The notes beneath the pieces were generated by a model, which saw only the letters and a program-made list of their open reading frames with translations, was not told the origin of the DNA and did not search any database. Both the position numbers and the translations under genes were made by a program. From the NCBI GenBank assembly GCA_903904755.1, contig CAIVDV010000075.1, positions 1 through 64,000 of the forward strand: 64,000 nt of DNA, written 5' to 3'. The number at the start of each line of letters is the position of its first letter. The first letter of the stretch is position 1. Source of the DNA: an uncultured Acidobacteriaceae bacterium. GTDB lineage: Bacteria > Acidobacteriota > Terriglobia > Terriglobales > Acidobacteriaceae. Below, one piece after another: positions 24,471-34,575 of the stretch.

Positions 24471-25625
24471 ATGGCCAGATACAACGGAGGACGACTGCCA
24501 ACCCACGACCAGCAGCTCATCCTGCAGGCCACCCTCACTCCCGGCGCTTCTCCCCGCCAGGCCGCCATCGCCTGGCTCTCCTCCGTCGACCTCAATCAAC
24601 TCGACGGCGCATCCTCCCTCCTCCTGCCCCTTCTCCATCAGCGCCTCGCCGCAGATTCCCCCGATCTCCCCCTGCTCCCCATCCTCCGCGGCATCCGCAA
24701 ACGCACCTGGTACCGCAACCGAATGCTCTTCCCCCTCGCCGCCCAGGCCATCGCCACCCTCCAGCAGGCCGCCATCCCCTGCCTCCTCCTCAAGGGCGCA
24801 GCCCTCACCGTCTCCACCTACCGCGACATCAGCCTCCGCCCCATGATGGACGTTGACATCCTCGTCCCCTGGGCGCAAGGCCCTGCCGCCCTCCAGCTTC
24901 TTCTCGCCGCAGGATGGACCCTCGAAGACCCCCGCTCCACCCGTCCCGACTACCTCACCCTCGCCCGCCAATTCCAGCACGCCGTCGGCCTCCGCCACCC
25001 CTCCGGCCAGGGACTCGACCTCCACTGGAATATGCTCTCCTTCAACCTCGGCCCCGCCATCGACGACTCCATCTTCCCCGCCGCCCGCACCATCGACTTC
25101 GAAGGCACCCCCTACCCCGTCCCCGACCCCGCCGACCTCCTCCTCCACCTCTGCGTTCACGGCTTCGCATGGGACCGCCTCGCCCCCATCCGCTGGATCC
25201 CCGACTCCGTCCTCCTCCTCCGCGCCCATCCCGACCTCGACTGGGCCCGCCTCCTCGCCGCCGCCCGCGCACGCAACATCACCACCATCGTTCTCGCCAC
25301 CCTCGACTACCTCGAGTCCCTATTCCCCGCCACCGTCCCACCCCACGTCCTCACCCACCTGCGCGCCCAGCCCGCCGCCCTCTTCGCCCGCCTCGAATAC
25401 CGCCAGCTCCTCCATCCCACCGACCGTCTTCTCGGCACCATGCGCCGCGCCCCCGCCAAGTTCCTCCGCTCCACCGCCGGCCTCAACCCACTCCGCCGCG
25501 CCCTCCTCGTCCCCACCTACCTCTCCTGGCTCTGGGAAGTCGACCGCCCCACCCAACTCCCCGCCGCCTTCTACCGCCGCCTCCTCCGCAAACTCCGCTC
25601 CCGCACCCACCGCCCCGCCCTCTGA
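24471..25625 (+). CDS. Nucleotidyltransferase-family protein (NTP_transf_5 type)
   Basis: A 384-residue protein whose core matches the putative nucleotidyltransferases found beside PqqD and HprK-like genes. CLLLKGAALTVSTYRDISLR is followed by PMMDVDILVP, which supplies the paired Asp metal ligands. The C-terminal half is helical with a basic tail. It starts six bases after the glycosyltransferase stop and closes the cluster. The transferred group and target are unknown. Confidence 0.8.
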   Translation: MARYNGGRLPTHDQQLILQATLTPGASPRQAAIAWLSSVDLNQLDGASSLLLPLLHQRLAADSPDLPLLPILRGIRKRTWYRNRMLFPLAAQAIATLQQAAIPCLLLKGAALTVSTYRDISLRPMMDVDILVPWAQGPAALQLLLAAGWTLEDPRSTRPDYLTLARQFQHAVGLRHPSGQGLDLHWNMLSFNLGPAIDDSIFPAARTIDFEGTPYPVPDPADLLLHLCVHGFAWDRLAPIRWIPDSVLLLRAHPDLDWARLLAAARARNITTIVLATLDYLESLFPATVPPHVLTHLRAQPAALFARLEYRQLLHPTDRLLGTMRRAPAKFLRSTAGLNPLRRALLVPTYLSWLWEVDRPTQLPAAFYRRLLRKLRSRTHRPAL

Positions 25626-25635
25626 ACCTGACCCC

Positions 25636-25670
25636 AAAAAGCAAAGCCCCCAGCTCTCGCCAGGGGCCTT
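25636..25670 (-). terminator. Intrinsic terminator of the GH81 operon
   Basis: An 8-bp stem with one G-U wobble (25663-25670 with 25643-25650) is followed on the minus strand, after GC, by TTTTT (25640-25636). It lies 62 bases beyond the GH81 stop, between two convergent operons. Confidence 0.6.
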
Positions 25671-25731
25671 GTAAGGATTGCAGTCTGGGAAATTCGGCCA
25701 GGGAATCTCTTCCCCGGCCGAAGCTTTGCCG

Positions 25732-28700
25732 TTACAGCACCTCAATCGAAACGGTCGTACTCGTGCTCACCGCTCCTGAGGTTGCCGTAATCGTGATAAT
25801 CGAGTTCCCCGGAGGCGTCTGAGCCTTCGGTGCCGATCCGCCGCACCCAAACATCGGGCTCAGCCCCAGCACCAGACCCAGCACCAGCATCAGGTGCGCC
25901 AGGAACCGACGCCGACGCTTGCCGCCGAAGAACAATCCGGCTGCCATGCTCAGCGGAATCAGCGCCAGCATCGGCGTCATCCCATTGCCATTGCCTTCGC
26001 TCCGGTTCGCCGCCATCGCGCCGCCAGGGCCCGTGGTGGTCACCGTCAGCGTGCTGCTCGCCGACCCCGTACCGCTCAGCGTCACCGAAGACGGGCTGAA
26101 GCTGCACGTTGCCAACACCGGCAGTCCGCTGCACGTCAGGTTGACCGTACCGCTGAAGCCGTTGGCAGGCGACAGGTTGATGGCAAACTGCGCCGATCCG
26201 CCTGCCTGTATCGTCGCGCCAGAGGGTACCGGCAGCGGCATCGAGATGGAAGGTGGCCCCGCCTCAACCGTGACATTCGCCACCGCAGAAGTGCTCGGTG
26301 CGTACGTGCCGTCGCCCGGATACACAGCCGTAATGCTGTGCGATCCCAGTCCCAGCGTGCTCGTGTTGTACGTCGCAACTCCACCCGCCAGCGTTCCGGT
26401 TCCCAGCGTGCCCGCACCGTCCTTGAACGTTACCGTTCCGGTCGCGGCAGCAGGCGCAACAGTCGCCGTCAGCGTCAGTTGCGTGTTCACCACCGGGCTC
26501 GTCGAGGAAGCAGCCAGTGTCGTGGTTGTCGTTGTCAGCGGAATCGCCTGCGTCGTGGCCATCACCTCAGGCGCCGGTTCAATGCCGCCCGAGTTCACTG
26601 CCGCAACCAGGTAGTAGTACGCCGTCGACGCCATCAGTGCGCTGTCCGCATAGCTCGTGCCGCTCAGGCCACTCGCTACCAGGCTACCCGCATTCGGCGT
26701 AAAGCCCGCCGTCGTGCCGCGATACACGTTGTAGGTCACACCAGCCGTCGCGCTCGCCGTCCAGCTCAGGTCAATCTCCATATCAGAGACCGCCATCGCC
26801 TTCACATTGGTCGGGCCCATCGGTCCCACCACGCCCTGCATCACTCCGGTAAACGGAATCGTCAGTTGGCTCGACGCACCAGAGGTGTTCCCCACCGCCA
26901 GCAGCATCGGCGCGTTATCCGGGCCAGGCAGTGCATCCCAGAACTTCACCGTAATGGTGCCGTTCACCAGGTTGCCCATCGCCGGTCCGGTCACCGTCTG
27001 CAGCCCGCCGCGCTCGGTTGCGTTGTAGTCTTCCCAATCCACAACCGGGTTGGTGGCAAACAGCTCGTACGTCTCCGTGCGAACCTGCGTACCATCGCCC
27101 AGCAGGTCATAGATCACCTGCGCCTGCGCGCCTTCTCCGGCATGCGCACCAGCATCCACATACATGTCAAATGCCGTGTTCATGCCCGTCGCATACGTCG
27201 CGTTGATGTTCGAGATGGTGTACACCAGCGGATTCGCCGGCGCTCCCACCTGCTGCGGATTGTTTGCCGGTGCTGAATCCACACCCGCCGCTCCAGCCGT
27301 AAAGCTCAACTGGCTCGGCAGCGATGCCGTCGCTCCCGCCACAAAGAACATCTGCGCCTGGCCCGCAACTCCACCACCGGAAATCATGGTGGTCGCCGTA
27401 GCCTGCATAGATGCCGGCGAGCTCCCCGCCACGTTCACTGCTTCCACCACGTAGTAGTACGTCGTGGCAGTCGTCAGCCCGGTGTCAGAGTACTTCACGT
27501 CCGTAATTCCGGCCGCCGCCTGGTTCGCGCTGGAAGGCGTAAACCCACCAGCCGTCGATCGGTACACCGAGTAGGTCACTCCCGGCGTCGAGCTGGCAGT
27601 CCAGCTCAGGTTGATCTGCGAGTTGCTCGCAGGCGTTGCCATCAGCCCGGCTGGTGCCACTGGCGTCGTCGCCGTCTGCGTCACGCTGGTAAACGGAATC
27701 GTCAGTTGGCTCACGTAGTTCGTCGTCGCGCCCACTGCCACCTGCATCGGTGCCGAGTCCGTCCCTGGAAGCGCATCCCAGATCTTCACCGTCACCGTGC
27801 CGTTCACCAGGTTGCCAAGCGCCGGCCCGGTCACCGTCTGCAAACCACCGCGCTCGTTCGGGTTGTAGTCTTCCCAGTCAACAACAGGATTCGTCGCAAA
27901 CAGTTCATAGGTCTCGGTACGCACCTGCGTCCCGTCGCCCAGCAGGTCGTAAATCACCTGCGCCTGCGCGCCTTCTCCTGCATGAGCACCGGCATCCACA
28001 TAGAAGTCGAAGTTCGTCACTCCGCCCGCCGTGTAGTCGGCATTCACATTCGTCATCTGGTACACCAGCGGCTGTCCCGGCGTTCCAACTGTCTGCGGAT
28101 TGTTCGCCGCAGCCATGTCAATTCCGGCCGTCTCCGCCGTGAAGCTGAGGAAGCTGGGATTGGTGCTTGTGGCGCCTGCCACCAGGTACATGGTGGGGCT
28201 TCCCGGTGTGACGCCGCCGCTTGACTTTGTCGTGGCGGATACTTCCGAAGAAGGGTCCGAGCTACCGGCTCCATTCACTGCTTCAACTGCGTAGTAATAC
28301 GTAGTTCCCTGGGTCAACCCCGCATCCACATAGCTGGCCGTGCTCAGCCCGCTTGCAATCCGGTTCGCTCCCGAAGGCGTAAATCCGCTCGTCTCGCTGC
28401 GGAATACATCCCAGGTCACATTCGGCACACTGCCCCACGCCAGATCAATCTCTGTCGCAGACTGCACATTCGCAACCAGACCAAACGGCTGTGCCGGCGG
28501 CTGCAGCGTATTCACGCCCGCACCCACCGTTATCGGTGTCACCAGTGCCGAATCCGACGCCATGCTGCCCGCCGGAACCGTCACCGTCGCGCCATCCGAG
28601 AAGTGCGCCGTGATGCTCGAGTTGCTCGGGTTGAAGGCCACGTGCGCCTTCGTCCCGCCGTTGTTGAACACCGCATACAGCGGAGTATCCGCAGTCACCG

Positions 28701-30885
28701 TCGCATCCACCTGCCCCAGCGCGTTCAGGCTCATCAGCCACGCATACTCATGCGCCAGCGTCTCACCCTGCTGCGGAAACTTGTTGCTCGGGTTCGCCTG
28801 CCACTGCTGCAACGCAGTCGCCGGGCTCGCCAGTGCTTCGTACATCTCCATCAGGTCTGGCCAATCCGGCAGCGTGTTTCCATTCGCCGCATAGTCCAGA
28901 TTGAAGTTCTTCGTCACATACGCCGGGCTCAGGCCCAGATGCAGCGATCCACCCGTAAACGGCAGAAACTCAATCGCATGCTCGTAGTCAGGATTCGCGC
29001 CAAACCACGTGCCCGTATCGCCCTTGTCGTCAAAGATGTTGGTTGCGTAGCCCTTCGTAAACCAGCTCGGGAATGTCGAGGTTGCGCTCGCATTCACCCA
29101 CGCCGGCTGCTCGTTGAACCAGTAGTACGCAGCGCCCTTGGTCTCCTGCGTATACAGCCAGATGCCAGCATCGCGCATCTGCAAATCGCCCGTCGCCGCG
29201 CCCAGCAGAATCATGCCCGTCCAGGCATTGATCGCTTCCGAACTCGACTCTTCATTCTCGCCATCGCCAAACGGCGCAGTGCCCGCCGCCCAGCTGTGCC
29301 CCGCATACACATCAAAGTGCCGCAGGAACGGGAACATCGTATTCGTGCGGTCGTAGTTGGCAATATCCTGCTGAAGCAGGCTCACCATTCCGCCCCACTG
29401 GCTGCTCGCAATCCAGCTCGGATTGAACAATCCCTGAATCGCCGCCGCATGGATGTAATACCCATAGTGGAAGTGATGATCGTTCAACTGATCGTTCGTG
29501 TCATACCCGGCCGGGAACCCAATCATCGAGCCCCAGTTCTGGTTGTAATAGAACACGTCCGCAGTCTTCGTCGGCGTTGCCGTAAACCAGTTCTGCATCA
29601 CGGTAGACAGGCTCGCATCCAGTGTCGAATACGCATTCGCATCCACCAGTTGTGCCAGCGGAAGCAACTGCGCCGTCTGCCCCAGGTTCTTGCCCTGCGC
29701 ATACGTATCGCCCTGCAGCGTCGCCGCAGGTGCCGCATCCACATACCCCTTCAGCGTCGCCGTATCGTAGTTCGTCGTCGGCGGCATAAACGGCAGCACT
29801 CCGTGGAACGTATCCGTCGTCGTAAACGATTCGCCGATGTTGATCACCATCGGTCCGCGATCCGTCACATACGTATACGTCGTATTCACACCACCCGGCA
29901 CCGCGTCATACTGGTGCGGAAACAGAGACATCAGAAAGCCCGTCGAGCTTCCGTCCATCGACTGCGTCGTCACCGAGTACGTCGTCGTCACCGTGCTCGA
30001 AGCCTGGTTATACGCCCAGCTCACTGCCGTGTTCGCAGGAAACGAAAACGCAACCTTCCCGAAGTCCGTCATCTGCTGTGCAATCGTCGTCGTGTTCGTA
30101 TTCGGCCCGCCGCTCAACCCCGGCAGCAGCGCAATCGACATGTAGTTCTTGCCGCCCGGCGTCGTGCAAGTCATCGTCTTGCCGCTCAGTGCCCACTGGC
30201 CGCCGCTCGGGCAGAACAATCCGTAGTAGTTCGTATAGCTCACGCCATACGCGCCATACGTGTCGCTCACCGCAATCATGTTGTCCGTGCCAATGGCGCC
30301 CTGCACCACCGCCGGAGTATTGGCAAACGTCAGCGTCACAGGCGTGCCATCCGTCATCACATACGCAAACGGCATACCCCGCCCCATGCGCACCGTCAGC
30401 GACGGCCCCCAACTGAAATCCGCCGTCCAGTCCGAGGTCTTCGTCACGTTCACAGCCGCGGCATTCAACCCCGCGTTGCCAATCGTCACTTCATTGTTGA
30501 AGCCCTGGTAGAACGCAATCGTGTTGCCGCTCTTGTCGCTGTTGTTGATCGTCGGGTCCCATCCGTAAATGTCGCCCAGGTATCCAATGCTCATTCCGTT
30601 CGCGCCGGCATTGGCTGCCAGCGGCTCAGGAAACATATTGTTGCCGCCAGAAAGCGGTGCCCACAACTTCGATGTCCAGAACTTGTGTGTGGCAATCGGC
30701 GAACCAGTCGTCGCATAAATCGTGCTCTGCGGCCCTGTCGCGCCTGCGGGGAGCGTCGTCGTGTAGCTGCCCTGCCCAGCGCTGGTCACCTGACCCATCG
30801 CCGTCACTCCGCAGCACAACGCCAGCAACATTGCGAGCATCCATACCCCTGCCCGCTGTGGGAACCGTGTCGTCATCTCGTTCAT
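25732..30885 (-). CDS. Giant secreted GH81 endo-beta-1,3-glucanase with duplicated FN3-CBM56 modules and C-terminal anchor
   Basis: A 1717-residue exported laminarinase. After the signal peptide (WMLAMLLALCCGVTAMGQ) the GH81 catalytic region spans about residues 50-780, with NDHHFHYGYYIHAAAI and, near 537-549, HSWAAGTAPFGDGENEESSS, the family's acidic catalytic motif. It is followed by FN3 (about 796-890), a CBM56-like beta-1,3-glucan-binding module (897-1075), FN3 (1076-1165), a second CBM56-like module (1172-1360), FN3, an Ig-like repeat and a NGFSGTVNLTC module. The end is a hydrophobic stretch, GGKRRRR, a second hydrophobic stretch, FGCGGS and a beta tail, like the GH5 protein. GAGGTTGAG before the ATG supports the start. 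It follows the TonB-dependent receptor gene by 129 bases, so the two likely form a glucan-use operon. Confidence 0.9.
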   Translation of the reverse strand: MNEMTTRFPQRAGVWMLAMLLALCCGVTAMGQVTSAGQGSYTTTLPAGATGPQSTIYATTGSPIATHKFWTSKLWAPLSGGNNMFPEPLAANAGANGMSIGYLGDIYGWDPTINNSDKSGNTIAFYQGFNNEVTIGNAGLNAAAVNVTKTSDWTADFSWGPSLTVRMGRGMPFAYVMTDGTPVTLTFANTPAVVQGAIGTDNMIAVSDTYGAYGVSYTNYYGLFCPSGGQWALSGKTMTCTTPGGKNYMSIALLPGLSGGPNTNTTTIAQQMTDFGKVAFSFPANTAVSWAYNQASSTVTTTYSVTTQSMDGSSTGFLMSLFPHQYDAVPGGVNTTYTYVTDRGPMVINIGESFTTTDTFHGVLPFMPPTTNYDTATLKGYVDAAPAATLQGDTYAQGKNLGQTAQLLPLAQLVDANAYSTLDASLSTVMQNWFTATPTKTADVFYYNQNWGSMIGFPAGYDTNDQLNDHHFHYGYYIHAAAIQGLFNPSWIASSQWGGMVSLLQQDIANYDRTNTMFPFLRHFDVYAGHSWAAGTAPFGDGENEESSSEAINAWTGMILLGAATGDLQMRDAGIWLYTQETKGAAYYWFNEQPAWVNASATSTFPSWFTKGYATNIFDDKGDTGTWFGANPDYEHAIEFLPFTGGSLHLGLSPAYVTKNFNLDYAANGNTLPDWPDLMEMYEALASPATALQQWQANPSNKFPQQGETLAHEYAWLMSLNALGQVDATVTADTPLYAVFNNGGTKAHVAFNPSNSSITAHFSDGATVTVPAGSMASDSALVTPITVGAGVNTLQPPAQPFGLVANVQSATEIDLAWGSVPNVTWDVFRSETSGFTPSGANRIASGLSTASYVDAGLTQGTTYYYAVEAVNGAGSSDPSSEVSATTKSSGGVTPGSPTMYLVAGATSTNPSFLSFTAETAGIDMAAANNPQTVGTPGQPLVYQMTNVNADYTAGGVTNFDFYVDAGAHAGEGAQAQVIYDLLGDGTQVRTETYELFATNPVVDWEDYNPNERGGLQTVTGPALGNLVNGTVTVKIWDALPGTDSAPMQVAVGATTNYVSQLTIPFTSVTQTATTPVAPAGLMATPASNSQINLSWTASSTPGVTYSVYRSTAGGFTPSSANQAAAGITDVKYSDTGLTTATTYYYVVEAVNVAGSSPASMQATATTMISGGGVAGQAQMFFVAGATASLPSQLSFTAGAAGVDSAPANNPQQVGAPANPLVYTISNINATYATGMNTAFDMYVDAGAHAGEGAQAQVIYDLLGDGTQVRTETYELFATNPVVDWEDYNATERGGLQTVTGPAMGNLVNGTITVKFWDALPGPDNAPMLLAVGNTSGASSQLTIPFTGVMQGVVGPMGPTNVKAMAVSDMEIDLSWTASATAGVTYNVYRGTTAGFTPNAGSLVASGLSGTSYADSALMASTAYYYLVAAVNSGGIEPAPEVMATTQAIPLTTTTTTLAASSTSPVVNTQLTLTATVAPAAATGTVTFKDGAGTLGTGTLAGGVATYNTSTLGLGSHSITAVYPGDGTYAPSTSAVANVTVEAGPPSISMPLPVPSGATIQAGGSAQFAINLSPANGFSGTVNLTCSGLPVLATCSFSPSSVTLSGTGSASSTLTVTTTGPGGAMAANRSEGNGNGMTPMLALIPLSMAAGLFFGGKRRRRFLAHLMLVLGLVLGLSPMFGCGGSAPKAQTPPGNSIITITATSGAVSTSTTVSIEVL
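26810..28200 (-). repeat. Internal duplication of FN3 + CBM56-like modules in the GH81 gene
   Basis: Two copies of a glucan-binding module (about 27660-28200 and 26810-27370) share long identical protein stretches, for example AQAQVIYDLLGDGTQVRTET and ATNPVVDWEDYN, and each is followed by an FN3 domain. The near-identity points to recent duplication or gene conversion. Boundaries are approximate. Confidence 0.75.
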
Positions 30886-31014
30886 CTCAACCTCTCAGAA
30901 TCTCTTCGCCTCTCGTCACACTGACCGGCTCAATCGCACACATCAGCACAGCAAGAGGAATCCTTGGTAACGCGCCCGGCCGGCACTCCTGTCAGCCGGG
31001 CGCATGATGCGCGC

Positions 31015-34000
31015 TTAGAACGTAAAGCGCGCCCCAAACTGGCCAATGCGCGGTCCTACCCCGCCATAACCCAGCACATACCCAAACAGCGGGTCTGCCA
31101 GATTCGTGTCAGGTCCTCCCAGCGCATGACGGTTGAAGACGTTGAAGAACTCCAGCCGAAGCGTCAGGTTGTACTGCTTCTCTGCGCCCGCCGACACACT
31201 CTTGTGCAAGCCAAGATCCTCCGTCGCAACACCCGGATTTCGTACCTTCTCCTGGAACGCGCCTCCCGTGCCCAACTGCGGCACTGGCCCGCCAAATGCG
31301 CCTGCCTGCGGATTCTGGAAGCACTCCGCATTCAGCCACGGCTGGTACAGCTTCGGATTGCCCTTCGTCATCTTGCAGCCCGGCACCAGGTTCACATACA
31401 CCGAGTTGAAGCCCACATAGTAGTTCGTCGAACGCACGCTGATCGGCGTGCCTGAGCTGTAGTGGAAGTCGCCGTTCAGGCTCCATCCGCCCACAATCTC
31501 GTCCACCAGCCGGCTCGCATTGCCCAGCACCATCTGCCCGCGCCCAAACGGCAACTGGTAGATGATGTAGCCCTTCACAATGTGCGTCACGTCGAAGTCT
31601 GCAATGCTCTTCGCTTCGCTCTGCAGGTCGTCCGTGTTCTGCAATCCACCCGTGCCCCACAGCTCTTCAAATCCCGTATCCACGTCGCCGTGCGTCTGGG
31701 ACCAGCTGTAGCTCGCCTGTGTGGAAATGCCATGCGCAGCGCGCCGCGTTACGCTCACCTGCAGGCTCTTGTAGTCGCCGTTGCCCAGCGGAGTTCCCAC
31801 TGACAGCAGCGGACCGTAGCCCACCTGCGCCTGCGGATACGGCGTCAAGCCCTGCCAGCCCGGCCCCTGTCCTCCCGGATAGTAGCCGTTGTAGCTCGCA
31901 GGCAATTTCCCGCTCACCACAAAGTTCTGGTAGTCGGAAAAGTGCGGCTGGTTGTGCTGGAAAATTCCGCTCTGCAAATGCGCGCTGCGGCTCTGGATCC
32001 AGTTCACATCCACCTTCGTGTCCTTCGCCAGTTCCCGCTGCACGCCCACGTTGTACTGCACCGTGTTGCCAGGCTCGTTCGCACGCGGATCTATCGAAAC
32101 CACATCCGCCTGCACCCAGTCCGCCGTCTTCTTCTGCACGGTCGTCGGCTGGTAGCCGTTGTCCCAGTTGAAGTTCGCCTGCTGCGTCACAGGATGGAAG
32201 CCCGGATTGCCCGCCTGCTGGTACGGAATGCCGCCCCAGCTATTCAGGTTCAGCGGCGTAAAGAACAACCCGACATTGCCGCGAATCACCGTCTTCTCAT
32301 TCAGCTTGTACGCAATGCCCATGTGCGGCGCATAGTTGTACCAGTCCACGCGCTTTTCAAACGACTGCTTGCCGCTTGTCAGATATTCATATTGCCCCAT
32401 CAGTCCCGTAATTGGATTCTTCGCCGTAATGTCGAAGTTCGACCAGTGACCGTACTTCTCCTTGTACGGATTGTTGTAATCCCAGCGCAGGCTCAGGTTC
32501 ACAGTTAGCTTCGGATTCACGCGAATGTCGTCGCTCACATACGCGCCAAACGTCTTGCGCCGTCCGTACTCGTTGTCAGGATTGTTGTTCTCCGCGTTGT
32601 AGACATCTCCCAGCAGGAAGCTCCCAAACGCATTGCCCAGCTTGTTGTACGCGTTGAAGTCGTACCACGCACCCGCCGTCGAAACCGGATCAAAGATGAT
32701 CGGATAGCCGCCCGTAAACGTGCCGTCATCCGTGTGATAGTTGAACTGCATCGCACGGAACTCGGCGCCGAACTTGAAGTTGTGCCGGCCCTTCGTCCAG
32801 TCCAGTTCATCGCTGTAGATGAACGTGTTGCCCGCATAGTAGTCGTTGAACTGGCTCCCCAGCGGAGAGAACGCCCAGCCATTCTGGTAGTTGCCGCCGT
32901 TGGTGTACATGCCCATGTCAAACTGCATCAGCGGGAAGTTCCCCGCGCCGCTCAGCAACCCCAGCGCCTGGTCCCACTTCCCCGCCTGCGAAATCGCAAT
33001 CGATGGGTTGCGGAAACGGTTCATCGTTGCATGCGCCGTGTTCAGCAGGTTCGGCGTAAACGTGTACGTGTGGCTCAACCGCGCACCCGGGGCCGTCGTG
33101 TTGTGCCAGTAGGCATTGGCCATCGGCCCGCCCTTGTCACCCGTCACGCTCCACACACCACCCTGGTCCGCGTTGATGCGCGGATAGTTGTCGTAGTAGT
33201 AGCTCCCGTTGATGTGCTGCTTCGAGCTCACGTTGTAGTCCAGCTTGATGCTCGTCTGCGTGTTGTGGAACCACGGGTCAGGCTGGTTCGCCGGCCCCGC
33301 ATCGTTGCCCGGCAGGCTCGACTCCGGCTGATAGTACTTGTGGTAAAGATTCAGAATCGTCCGCGTCTTCTGGCTGATGCGATCGGTCGGAATCTTGTTG
33401 CCCACAAACACGCAGCCAAACGCGCCATTCACCACCGTCGCAGGGTCCACAATCGCACCCTGGTACACCGGCTGCCCGCAGTTGTCCAGCGCAGGCGCGC
33501 CGCCATACGTCAGCACCGGAATGCTCGGCGAAAGCATCGGACTCAGATCCGCGTAAGGAACCGTGCTCCCCGTCGAATCAAAGCCCATCATTGCGTCCGT
33601 CGGCACCGTGCGCGAGTTCGGCCCCAGGCTCCACATCGACTGCATGTACCGCTCAAACGCAGCATAGTAAAACAGCTTGTCCTTCTTGATCGCGCCGCCA
33701 AAGCTGCCGCCCCAGTCGCTGAGCGAATCGCTCTTCTTCAGGTAAGCCGCCGCATTCGCCGGATCGTTGAACGACGCCAGATGATTGCTGTCGCTCACCG
33801 CGTCCAGCCCCGTGCTGTGCATGAACCCGAACAGCGATCCATGTATCTGGTTCGCGCCCGACTTCATCTCATAACGGAAAACGCCGCCGCCCGAACGCCC
33901 CGCGTCCGAGCCAATGCCCGCCGTGTCCGCCTCAAATTCCTGCACCGCTTCCATCGGAGGCTGGCTCTCGCTGATGTATCCACCAAGTTGCGACACCGCC

Positions 34001-34575
34001 GAGGTGCCGTCAATCATCACTTCCTTGGTCAGCGCCACGCTGCCGTTGATGTGCGAGCTGTAATCTGAGCCTTCCGCGCCCGGCACATACGCAAAAATGA
34101 AATTCGACAGATTACGGCTGCCCTGCACATTCAGCGGCAACTCACTCACCGCCTCCGCGCTCAGGTTTGTCGAAACCGCCGCATCCTCGGTCTGCAGAAT
34201 CGGAGCCTCGCCCGTAACCTCGACCGTCTCGCTCGCCCCGCCCACCTGCAGGTTCGCGTCAATCTCGGCCACCTGGCTGATCAGCAGGGTTATCCCCTTC
34301 CGCGACAGCTCCTTGAAGCCCTGCTTCAGAAACGTCACGGTGTACTCGCCAACCGGCAGGTTGCTCACCCGGTAAAATCCCAGGTTGTCCGTCGTCTCTA
34401 TCTCCGTCTGGTTTGTCCCAATATTGGTGACCGTCACCTGCACCCCGGGCAACACGCCTGCAGTGGCGTCCTTGACCGTGCCGGCAATGGTCGCACGGTC
34501 CGACTGCCCAAACATCGTCGCTGTCATTCCGCAACACATCAGGACAACCAGCCATACAACTCGTTTCAACATCAT
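31015..34575 (-). CDS. Oar-type TonB-dependent outer-membrane receptor
   Basis: A 1186-residue outer-membrane protein. A signal peptide (LKRVVWLVVLMCCGMTATMFGQ) is followed by a carboxypeptidase-regulatory beta-sandwich (ATIAGTVKDATAGVLPGVQV, NLPVGEYTVTFLKQGF), a plug region (EAPILQTEDAAVSTNLSAEA) and a large beta-barrel ending in RFTF, the aromatic C-terminus expected for BAM insertion. The ATG at 34575, after GAGGAGACGCC, begins the signal peptide; codons further upstream are not part of the gene. The adjacent GH81 gene suggests uptake of beta-1,3-gluco-oligosaccharides. No SusD-like partner is present, as is usual in acidobacteria. Confidence 0.9.
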   Translation of the reverse strand: MMLKRVVWLVVLMCCGMTATMFGQSDRATIAGTVKDATAGVLPGVQVTVTNIGTNQTEIETTDNLGFYRVSNLPVGEYTVTFLKQGFKELSRKGITLLISQVAEIDANLQVGGASETVEVTGEAPILQTEDAAVSTNLSAEAVSELPLNVQGSRNLSNFIFAYVPGAEGSDYSSHINGSVALTKEVMIDGTSAVSQLGGYISESQPPMEAVQEFEADTAGIGSDAGRSGGGVFRYEMKSGANQIHGSLFGFMHSTGLDAVSDSNHLASFNDPANAAAYLKKSDSLSDWGGSFGGAIKKDKLFYYAAFERYMQSMWSLGPNSRTVPTDAMMGFDSTGSTVPYADLSPMLSPSIPVLTYGGAPALDNCGQPVYQGAIVDPATVVNGAFGCVFVGNKIPTDRISQKTRTILNLYHKYYQPESSLPGNDAGPANQPDPWFHNTQTSIKLDYNVSSKQHINGSYYYDNYPRINADQGGVWSVTGDKGGPMANAYWHNTTAPGARLSHTYTFTPNLLNTAHATMNRFRNPSIAISQAGKWDQALGLLSGAGNFPLMQFDMGMYTNGGNYQNGWAFSPLGSQFNDYYAGNTFIYSDELDWTKGRHNFKFGAEFRAMQFNYHTDDGTFTGGYPIIFDPVSTAGAWYDFNAYNKLGNAFGSFLLGDVYNAENNNPDNEYGRRKTFGAYVSDDIRVNPKLTVNLSLRWDYNNPYKEKYGHWSNFDITAKNPITGLMGQYEYLTSGKQSFEKRVDWYNYAPHMGIAYKLNEKTVIRGNVGLFFTPLNLNSWGGIPYQQAGNPGFHPVTQQANFNWDNGYQPTTVQKKTADWVQADVVSIDPRANEPGNTVQYNVGVQRELAKDTKVDVNWIQSRSAHLQSGIFQHNQPHFSDYQNFVVSGKLPASYNGYYPGGQGPGWQGLTPYPQAQVGYGPLLSVGTPLGNGDYKSLQVSVTRRAAHGISTQASYSWSQTHGDVDTGFEELWGTGGLQNTDDLQSEAKSIADFDVTHIVKGYIIYQLPFGRGQMVLGNASRLVDEIVGGWSLNGDFHYSSGTPISVRSTNYYVGFNSVYVNLVPGCKMTKGNPKLYQPWLNAECFQNPQAGAFGGPVPQLGTGGAFQEKVRNPGVATEDLGLHKSVSAGAEKQYNLTLRLEFFNVFNRHALGGPDTNLADPLFGYVLGYGGVGPRIGQFGARFTF

